From an uncultured Clostridia bacterium (lineage in GTDB: Bacteria > Bacillota > Clostridia > Oscillospirales > CAG-272): DNA of 6,201 nt. The stretch is from positions 1 through 6,201 of the forward strand of contig CAJGEA010000117.1 of assembly GCA_904502015.1 (NCBI GenBank). Reading direction: 5' to 3'. Under the pieces are notes generated by a model that saw only the letters and a program-made list of their open reading frames with translations, was not told the origin of the DNA and ran no database searches. Positions 1 through 4,500 of the stretch are shown piece by piece (position 1 is the first letter of the stretch; every line of letters begins with the position of its first letter). A program made the translations under genes and the position numbers.

Positions 1-46
1 AGGGGGGAACGCCCTCTGACGCGCGGCGAAAGCCGCAAGAAAATTT
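1..46 (-). repeat. Left stem-loop unit A, minus-strand copy, cut by the window start
   Basis: Read on the minus strand, the sequence runs AAATTTTCTTGC (46 to 35), then a hairpin with a 5-bp stem GCGGC/GCCGC and loop TTTC (36 to 23), then GCGTC (22 to 18), then a GC-rich run to the window edge. The same order of elements occurs on the plus strand at 103-131, so this is one of two divergent copies of an intergenic unit. The 56 bases between the copies (47-102) are AT-rich with no coding signal. The pairing and the 12-bp identity are directly visible. Whether the unit is RNA, a protein-binding site or a mobile repeat cannot be told from one window. Confidence 0.5.
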
Positions 47-102
47 GCAATAACCAAAAACATACGGAACAAGAAAAACACCCAAAACTTTTATGTGATA
101 TG

Positions 103-257
103 AAATTTTCTTGCACCTACCGGTGCGCGTCGGGGCGCTCAAGGCCGCCCCCGACACCGCCGGCCGATCTTTGTTAGGTGCAGGGGGCTTTGCCCCCCTG
201 CACCCCCTTAGCACCCGTGGACACACAAATTCAAACAGTTCGATAAACCCCAATTTG
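103..257 (+). repeat. Left structured repeat element, plus-strand copy (unit B plus GC-rich hairpins)
   Basis: The element opens with AAATTTTCTTGC (103-114) and the hairpin GCACC/GGTGC (113-117 with 122-126), followed by GCGTC (127-131), mirroring unit A at the window start. A second stem follows (129-137 with 146-155, one bulged C), and then a long one (177-188 with 192-204, 12 pairs, loop TTT, one bulged C). It ends in GATAAACCCCAATTTG at 242-257, which recurs on the minus strand at 5881-5866. A 62-codon open frame covering 111-299 has no ribosome binding site and spans the hairpins, so it is not called a gene. This looks like a dispersed structured intergenic repeat; no transposase or known family could be named. 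Confidence 0.5.
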
Positions 258-371
258 CAAGTGATTTTTGAAGCGAAAAATGTGGTAAATACAATGTAAT
301 TATCTTAAAATAGCAAAAAAAGTCGAAATATCCAATTTTGATAAAAATTTCCAAAAATTCTCAAAAACCTA
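258..371. other. AT-rich gene-free stretch upstream of abrB
   Basis: Between the left repeat and the abrB promoter lie about 114 bases rich in A and T runs, with no plausible start codon plus ribosome binding site, no tRNA-like fold and no strong hairpin. It may supply upstream A-tract contacts for the promoter at 372-401, but no discrete site can be defined. Confidence 0.4.
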
Positions 372-401
372 TTGACAAATTATCCCAGTATAGGGTATAA
401 T
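372..401 (+). promoter_or_regulatory. Sigma-A type promoter of the abrB-like gene
   Basis: The -35 box TTGACA (372-377) and -10 box TATAAT (396-401) both match the housekeeping consensus exactly. The spacing is 18 bases, one more than the optimum. The expected transcription start is near 408, leaving a leader of about 60 bases before the ATG at 467. A perfect palindrome overlaps the predicted start and is listed separately. Confidence 0.85.
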
Positions 402-403
402 AT

Positions 404-413
404 GTTTGCAAAC
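404..413. promoter_or_regulatory. Palindrome at the abrB transcription start, possible operator
   Basis: GTTTGCAAAC is a perfect 10-bp palindrome beginning two bases after the -10 box, so it covers the predicted +1. A repressor bound here would block initiation. AbrB-family proteins often repress their own genes, which makes autoregulation a reasonable idea, but AbrB has no strict consensus and the regulator is not known. Confidence 0.3.
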
Positions 414-466
414 ACAAAAGCCCGTCGAAGCACGGGGAAAAACATAGGAAAAGGAGAGTATCAATT

Positions 467-712
467 ATGAAATCTACGGGAATGGTTCGCAAGGTGGATG
501 AGCTGGGACGCATCGTGCTCCCTATCAGCATTCGTCAGAACATGGGCATCGGGGCGCGCGACAGCGTGGAGATCTTCACCGACGAGAACCGCATCATCCT
601 GCAAAAGTACCAGTCGTCCTGCATCTTTTGCAACAACGCCGATGATCTGACGTACTTTAACGACCAGCGCATTTGCCGCGAGTGTCTGGAAAAGCTGAAG
701 AAGCTGAACTGA
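467..712 (+). CDS. AbrB/SpoVT-family transcriptional regulator with Cys4 tail
   Basis: An 81-residue DNA-binding protein. Residues 1-48 form the SpoVT-AbrB swapped-hairpin fold, recognised by the signature VRKVDELGRIVLPISIR near the N-terminus and the following region GIGARDSVEIF. Dimers of this family bind AT-rich promoter DNA and act as transition-state or developmental regulators. The C-terminal part carries two CxxC pairs (C52/C55 and C70/C73) that could bind zinc, followed by a short lysine-rich helix. This arrangement is common in clostridial relatives and differs from Bacillus subtilis AbrB. The start has an AGGAG ribosome binding site at 452-456, about 10 bases from the ATG. It has its own promoter at 372-401 and may be cotranscribed with the next gene, since no T-tract terminator follows. 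Family assignment is firm; target genes are unknown, so no symbol is given. Confidence 0.93.
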   Translation: MKSTGMVRKVDELGRIVLPISIRQNMGIGARDSVEIFTDENRIILQKYQSSCIFCNNADDLTYFNDQRICRECLEKLKKLN

Positions 713-726
713 TACCGTTTCGCCGT

Positions 727-798
727 CCCTCGCCCCCGCGCGGGGTGCCGAAGCCCCGCACGGGGGGGCTGGGACATCCTATGTCGGATGGGCGAGGG
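727..798 (+). promoter_or_regulatory. Highly foldable spacer between abrB-like gene and traX-like gene
   Basis: The 138-base gap after the regulator contains a 13-position GC stem (733-745 with 754-766, one C/A mismatch, 8-base loop) and a small hairpin GACAT/ATGTC (773-777 with 781-785). A perfect 9-bp inverted repeat, CCCTCGCCC (727-735) with GGGCGAGGG (790-798), encloses both. The outer repeat shares 733-735 with the inner stem, so the two folds compete at their base. No T run follows any of the stems, so this is not a standard intrinsic terminator. It could be an RNA processing or stabilising element, a cis-regulatory leader, or a pausing site. No clear promoter for the downstream gene was found here. 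Confidence 0.45.
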
Positions 799-850
799 AT
801 ATGCGCGTGTGGAACAACGTGAGAAATAAAAACAGGAAGGGGGGATATCT

Positions 851-1624
851 GTGATTCATACCGATTCGGCATCATCGCGCGGCGGTTTTCGGGGGCTGAC
901 GGCTTCCACGCTCAAGCTCGTGGCCTGCATCCTCATGGCGGTGGATCACGTGGGCATGACCTTCTTCCCCGATAGGATCGCGTGGCGCGCCGTGGGGCGG
1001 TTGGCGTTTCCGCTGTTCGCCTTTTTTATTGCCGAGGGCTGTCGCTACACCCGCAATAAGCTCAAGCGGCTGGGGCTTTTGCTCGCGGTGGGCGGGGGCT
1101 TTGCGCTGGTGTACGCGCTGTACGCGGGGGAGGTGTACGGCAATATCTTCCTCACCTTTTCGGTGTCGGTCTGTATGATCTACCTCTGGCAGAACGTCAA
1201 GCGATGGCTCTTTGAGCGGCGGGATGCGCTTCGAAGCGCGGGCGCGCTGGCTCTGCTGGCAGTTGCCCTGCTCGGCGCGGCGGTGCTGTTTCGCCTCGTG
1301 CATTTCGAATACGGATACACGGGTATGCTGGTGCCGCTGTTCGTCAGCCTGCTTGATTTCCGCGGCATGAATGTTTCCCCTCGCTGGGCTCGGTTGGATA
1401 CCCACGCCGCGCGCCTTGCCTGCATGACGGTGGGCCTCGTTATGCTCTCCCTCAATGGGCGCATGGGGCAGGTACAGTTCTTCTGCCTCCTTGCCCTGAT
1501 CCCCCTCGCGCTCTACAACGGGCAGATCGGTCGCCGCGGCTGGAAGTACGGCTTTTACCTGTTCTATCCGATGCACCTTCTCGTCATTGAGGGGGTAGCG
1601 ATGTTGCTCGAATATCTGTCTTGA
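851..1624 (+). CDS. TraX-family multipass membrane protein (putative acyltransferase-like)
   Basis: A 257-residue hydrophobic protein of the TraX family (PF05857). Hallmarks are LKLVACILMAVDHVG at 21-35, the conserved block GRLAFPLFAFFIAEG at 49-63, NIFLTFSVS at 98-106, GYTGMLVPLF at 155-164 and the C-terminal FYLFYPMHLL at 235-244. Roughly seven or eight membrane spans can be seen, with basic loops near 66-73 and 116-128. In the F plasmid, TraX acetylates the N-terminus of pilin. Chromosomal Firmicute members have no pilin partner and their substrate is unknown, so conjugation should not be assumed, and no transfer genes lie nearby. The start is GTG at 851, chosen because a strong AGGAAGGGGGGA ribosome binding site (834-845) lies just upstream and the family's first span follows at once. 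A strong terminator closes the gene. Confidence 0.85.
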   Translation: MIHTDSASSRGGFRGLTASTLKLVACILMAVDHVGMTFFPDRIAWRAVGRLAFPLFAFFIAEGCRYTRNKLKRLGLLLAVGGGFALVYALYAGEVYGNIFLTFSVSVCMIYLWQNVKRWLFERRDALRSAGALALLAVALLGAAVLFRLVHFEYGYTGMLVPLFVSLLDFRGMNVSPRWARLDTHAARLACMTVGLVMLSLNGRMGQVQFFCLLALIPLALYNGQIGRRGWKYGFYLFYPMHLLVIEGVAMLLEYLS

Positions 1625-1631
1625 ATCGCCT

Positions 1632-1670
1632 CCCCGAGGATGCGGCGTCGTCCGCTTCCTCGGGGTTTTT
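1632..1670 (+). terminator. Intrinsic terminator after the traX-like gene
   Basis: A 14-position stem (1632-1645 with 1652-1665, one T/T mismatch) with a 6-base loop is followed at once by five T residues (1666-1670). It starts eight bases after the stop codon and separates the abrB-traX unit from the downstream operon. Confidence 0.92.
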
Positions 1671-1674
1671 GCGC

Positions 1675-1704
1675 ATTTTGTATGTGTATGTGCATATACA
1701 AAAT
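1675..1704. promoter_or_regulatory. AT-rich dyad upstream of the DUF554 promoter
   Basis: ATTTTGTATGTG (1675-1686) pairs with CATATACAAAAT (1693-1704) over 12 positions with one G-T wobble, leaving a 6-base centre. It lies between the preceding terminator and the -35 box at 1728, about 24 bases upstream of that box. Because it follows the terminator, it is more likely a protein-binding site in DNA than a read-through hairpin, and a position upstream of -35 would suit an activator. No known regulator consensus was recognised. Confidence 0.35.
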
Positions 1705-1727
1705 ATTACTTTTGTCCACAATCATCC

Positions 1728-1756
1728 TTGCATTTCGGGGAAGAATGTGGTATAAT
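1728..1756 (+). promoter_or_regulatory. Sigma-A type promoter of the DUF554-EIIC operon
   Basis: TTGCAT (1728-1733) and TATAAT (1751-1756) are separated by the optimal 17 bases. Transcription should begin near 1763, giving a leader of about 73 bases that includes a small GGCGC/GCGCC hairpin (1786-1790 with 1796-1800). Confidence 0.85.
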
Positions 1757-1835
1757 ACTGTAAACTGGAAAAATAATGTGCGGATGGCGCGGTATGCGCC
1801 CCCGAAAACGGCGAAAAACGAAAGGATGCAGGAAT

Positions 1836-2708
1836 ATGAACGGATTGGGAACCATCATCAATGCGCTGGCCATTGTGGTCGCCGGCGGTATCGGATCCAT
1901 GTTCCGCGGTAAGCTGCGCCCCTCCTACCAAAAGATCACGGTGGAGGCGTGCGGTCTGATTGCCCTCGTCTGGGGCTTTATCGGCCTGTGGGACGGGCTG
2001 TTCACCACCGAGGGAGAAACGCTCGCGCAGACAAAGGGTATGCTGCTCGTGATATTCGCCCTGCTGGTGGGTACCATGTTCGGCACGGCGCTCGGGCTGG
2101 ACAAGGGCCTGGACGCCATTGGCAAGGTGTTCCGTAAAATGGTGCAAAGCAGCGACCAAAAGGAGGCAGAACGCCGCGCGGCGCACGAGGCCGCCACGGC
2201 GGCACAGACCGACGGTGCCCCCGCCCAAAAACGCCGCTCCTTGCACGATCTGCCCACCTACGACCTGCCCTCGGCGCGGTCGGGGGATCGCTTCCTTGAC
2301 GGCTTTGCTATCTCCACCCTGCTGGTGTCGGTGGGCACCATGCTGGTGCGCGGCGCGTACGCCGACGCAACCGAGGGAGATATGAAACTGCTGTACGTCA
2401 AGGTTGCGGTGGACTTCACGCTGATCCTGCTCCTCTCCACCGTGTACGGTGTGAGCGTAAGCTTTTCCGCCGTTCCTCTGCTGGTATTCCAGGGCGGATT
2501 TACCGTGCTGGCTATGGTGACCGAAACCTTCCTCACCTCTGCGCTGATCAGTCAGGTGGGATTTGTTGGTTCGGTGATGATTGTGCTCGTGGGCTTTAAC
2601 CTCTGCTTTGGTAAGCGAATTCGGGTTGGCAATATGCTGCCCGCTCTCGCCGTGCCCATCATCTATACCTGGATCGTGGCGATCGCGGAGAAAATGACCG
2701 AGAAATAA
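1836..2708 (+). CDS. DUF554 (YdfK/YqgA-like) membrane protein with hydrophilic insertion
   Basis: A 290-residue multipass inner-membrane protein of the DUF554 family. The family pattern is clear in MNGLGTIINALAIVVAGGIG at the N-terminus, in the block DRFLDGFAISTLLVSVGTM at about 151-169, and in SAVPLLVFQGGFTVLA at about 211-226. Function in this family is unknown; members are thought to be transporter-like. Relatives are usually about 230 residues. The extra length sits between the third span and the DRFLDGF block, where residues 101-150 are hydrophilic and rich in Ala, Arg, Lys and Gln, probably an enlarged cytoplasmic loop. The ATG at 1836 is preferred over an in-frame ATG at 1776: it has purine-rich ribosome-binding sequence (AAAGGATGCAGGA) just upstream, the protein then starts at the conserved N-terminus, and the upstream codon lies only about 13 bases from the predicted transcript start. 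It is the first gene of an operon, with EIIC 30 bases downstream. Confidence 0.88.
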   Translation: MNGLGTIINALAIVVAGGIGSMFRGKLRPSYQKITVEACGLIALVWGFIGLWDGLFTTEGETLAQTKGMLLVIFALLVGTMFGTALGLDKGLDAIGKVFRKMVQSSDQKEAERRAAHEAATAAQTDGAPAQKRRSLHDLPTYDLPSARSGDRFLDGFAISTLLVSVGTMLVRGAYADATEGDMKLLYVKVAVDFTLILLLSTVYGVSVSFSAVPLLVFQGGFTVLAMVTETFLTSALISQVGFVGSVMIVLVGFNLCFGKRIRVGNMLPALAVPIIYTWIVAIAEKMTEK

Positions 2709-2738
2709 ATCAAAATAAATTAAAGGAAGTACAAAACA

Positions 2739-3935
2739 ATGGCTAAGGGTAAGCATTCGTACAGCAAGAAACGTAAGGAAGAGCAAGCCGAGCTGGATCG
2801 GCAGAAAAAAGCATCCCGCGCGGGATGGTTCAAGAGATACATGACGCGCTACTTCATCGACGCGATGGGCGCAATGGCGCTGGGTCTGTTCGCCTCCCTG
2901 CTCATCGGCACGATTTTTGACACGGTAGGGAACTACGTGGACCTCCCCCTGCTCAAGACCATCGCCACCTACGCCAAGGGCGCAACCGGCATGGCGATCG
3001 GTGTGGCGATCGCGTTTAAGCTGGGCGCGCATCCCCTCGTGATATTCTCTGCCGCCGCCGTGGGCGCGATGGGTAACGCCATGGGCGCGGTACTGCTTGA
3101 CAACGGCATCATTCAGTGGGCGGCGACCGCCAAGGGCGACGTGGCCGAGAGCATCTTTTACAGCGCAGGCCCCGCGGGCGCGTTCTTTGCGGTCATCATC
3201 GCCTGCGAGATCGGTATGCTGGTTTCCAAAAAAACACCCGTGGATATTCTCGTCACCCCCGTCGTCACCCTGCTCGCCGGCTTTGCGGGCGCGTGGCTGT
3301 TCTGCCCGCTGGTGTCCTACGTCATGTATTTCCTCGGTATCTTCATTGCTTCGACGACCACCCTCTACCCCCTGTTCATGGGCATTATCGTGTCGGTCGT
3401 GGTGGGAATCATTCTGACGCTCCCCATTTCCAGCGCGGCGATCTGTGCTATGATCTTTTCGACTGCCGCCGTGGAGGTCGCCACCGCCAACGGCACCGTG
3501 GAGGGACTTCTGCTGGCCGGTGGTGCGGCAACCGTGGGTTGCTGTGCGCAGATGGTAGGCTTTGCCGTCAGCAGCTTCCGTGAGAACAAGTGGGGCGGTC
3601 TGATCTCGCAGGGCCTCGGTACGTCCATGCTCCAGATGGGCAACATCTGCCGCCATCCCCAGATCTGGATCCCTCCGACACTCGCCGCCGCCATCTGCGG
3701 CCCTCTCTCCACCATGATCTTCAAGCTGGAGTGCGTGGGCGTTTCGGCGGGCATGGGTACCTGCGGTATGGTGGGCCCCATCGGCATCATTTCCTCCACC
3801 GAGCATTCGTCCATGATGTGGGTGGGCCTCGTCCTCTGTTGCCTCGTCCTCCCCGCCGTCCTCTCCCTTTTGTTCAGCGAGATCATGCGCCGCCTCGGCT
3901 GGATCCGCGAGGGATATATGAAGCTGGCGGAATGA
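2739..3935 (+). CDS. PTS system EIIC-type permease, stand-alone (PTS_EIIC_2 family)
   Basis: A 398-residue integral membrane protein resembling the PTS_EIIC_2 family (PF13303). Diagnostic stretches are AMALGLFASLLIGTIFDTVG at 45-64, GPAGAFFAVIIACEIGMLVS at 144-163 with KTPVDILVTPVVTLLAG after it, GLGTSMLQMGNI at 292-303, and IWIPPTLAAAICGPLSTMIF at 309-328 followed by GMGTCGMVGPIG. About nine or ten spans are visible. Residues 1-33 form a very basic, non-membrane N-terminal extension. In the phosphotransferase system EIIC moves sugar while EIIA and EIIB pass on the phosphate. No EIIA or EIIB domain is fused here or encoded nearby, so the protein may use partners elsewhere or may not be a sugar PTS at all. 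The substrate is unknown. The ribosome binding site AAAGGA (2722-2727) is well placed, and the gene is the last of the operon. Confidence 0.85.
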   Translation: MAKGKHSYSKKRKEEQAELDRQKKASRAGWFKRYMTRYFIDAMGAMALGLFASLLIGTIFDTVGNYVDLPLLKTIATYAKGATGMAIGVAIAFKLGAHPLVIFSAAAVGAMGNAMGAVLLDNGIIQWAATAKGDVAESIFYSAGPAGAFFAVIIACEIGMLVSKKTPVDILVTPVVTLLAGFAGAWLFCPLVSYVMYFLGIFIASTTTLYPLFMGIIVSVVVGIILTLPISSAAICAMIFSTAAVEVATANGTVEGLLLAGGAATVGCCAQMVGFAVSSFRENKWGGLISQGLGTSMLQMGNICRHPQIWIPPTLAAAICGPLSTMIFKLECVGVSAGMGTCGMVGPIGIISSTEHSSMMWVGLVLCCLVLPAVLSLLFSEIMRRLGWIREGYMKLAE

Positions 3936-3944
3936 GATTAAACA

Positions 3945-3989
3945 TAACGACAACCCCCGACAGACGAGTCTGTCGGGGGTTTGTTGTTA
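3945..3989. terminator. Bidirectional terminator between convergent genes
   Basis: CCCCCGACAGA (3954-3964) pairs perfectly with TCTGTCGGGGG (3969-3979) around a 4-base loop. The pairing continues outward from 3953/3980 to 3945/3989 with one bulged T and one wobble, giving about 20 pairs in all. T-rich sequence (TTTGTTGTT, 3980-3988) follows on the plus strand, and a T-rich stretch also follows on the minus strand. It sits ten bases after the EIIC stop and about 15 bases past the stop of the opposing gene, so one hairpin probably serves both transcripts. Confidence 0.88.
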
Positions 3990-4004
3990 GTAGGAGATCT
4001 CGCA

Positions 4005-4472
4005 TCATTCCTCCGCCGGTTCGTCCTCGGTAGTGTCGGGGGCGGTGGTTTCGGTGGCGGGGTTTTGGACGCTGATGCGGTGGTACACATAGGCCTCGTC
4101 GTCCTCGTGGATGACCACGAGATAATCCTCACGCTTTTTATCGGTGGGGAAGGATTTGTTGTCGGGATCCATGCCGTACACCATGAAGGTGTGCGTCCAC
4201 GCGCTCTTGCCCTCGGGCTTGACCTCACCCAGCGCCTTGGAGGCGTACTCGAAGGGAACCGTGCCCAGCCCCTTGTCCCCCAGCTTGCCCGCCAAGAGGA
4301 AGACATCATCGTCGTACATAAGGGTATCAAGGCTGCCCGTCTCGCGGGCGGCAACGTCCTTGTGGTAGTGCATACCGAGGTAGTAAAGTGCCACGCCGCA
4401 CAGGGCAAACACCAGAAATACGATCAGCGCGCGCAGGGTAAGGGGCGATTTCTTGGTTTTGGTTTGGCTCAT
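4005..4472 (-). CDS. Hypothetical single-span membrane protein
   Basis: A 155-residue protein of no recognised family. A basic N-terminus (residues 1-10, SQTKTKK) is followed by one hydrophobic span at about 13-33 (LRALIVFLVFALCGVALYYL), which by the positive-inside rule puts the remainder outside the cell. There is no lipobox at a suitable place, and C25 lies inside the span, so a lipoprotein is unlikely. Residues 50-132 form a compact mixed region with FLLAGKLGDKGLGTVPFEYA and a charged stretch KKREDYLVVIHEDDEAYVYH, suggesting a small extracytoplasmic domain. The last 18 residues are a Thr/Glu/Pro-rich acidic tail. The start has AAAGGA (4486-4481) 8 bases upstream. It lies 28 bases after the M29 aminopeptidase and has no promoter of its own visible, so the two are probably cotranscribed; a functional link is only an inference. 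Confidence 0.75.
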   Translation of the reverse strand: MSQTKTKKSPLTLRALIVFLVFALCGVALYYLGMHYHKDVAARETGSLDTLMYDDDVFLLAGKLGDKGLGTVPFEYASKALGEVKPEGKSAWTHTFMVYGMDPDNKSFPTDKKREDYLVVIHEDDEAYVYHRISVQNPATETTAPDTTEDEPAEE

Positions 4473-4500
4473 GTTTTTTATCCTTTCAGTGCATCAGAGG

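Noticed and set aside
111..299. A 62-codon plus-strand open frame in the left repeat region
   Set aside because: No ribosome binding site, and it reads straight through several perfect hairpins.
733..766. GC hairpin after the abrB-like gene as an intrinsic terminator
   Set aside because: No T run follows, so it is kept only as a structured spacer element.
872..1576. A 234-codon minus-strand open frame opposite the traX-like gene
   Set aside because: Charged, low-complexity translation without a recognisable family, fully covered by a well-supported TraX-family gene.
1776..1835. An upstream in-frame ATG that would add 20 residues to the DUF554 protein
   Set aside because: It is only about 13 bases from the predicted transcription start, lacks a ribosome binding site, and the added residues are basic and precede the conserved N-terminus of the family.
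1722..3953. A 743-codon open frame on the minus strand opposite the DUF554 and EIIC genes
   Set aside because: Its product is dominated by His, Gly, Arg, Asp and Glu, typical of the complement of GC-rich membrane protein genes. It has no domain and runs antisense through two well-supported genes, their promoter and the terminator.
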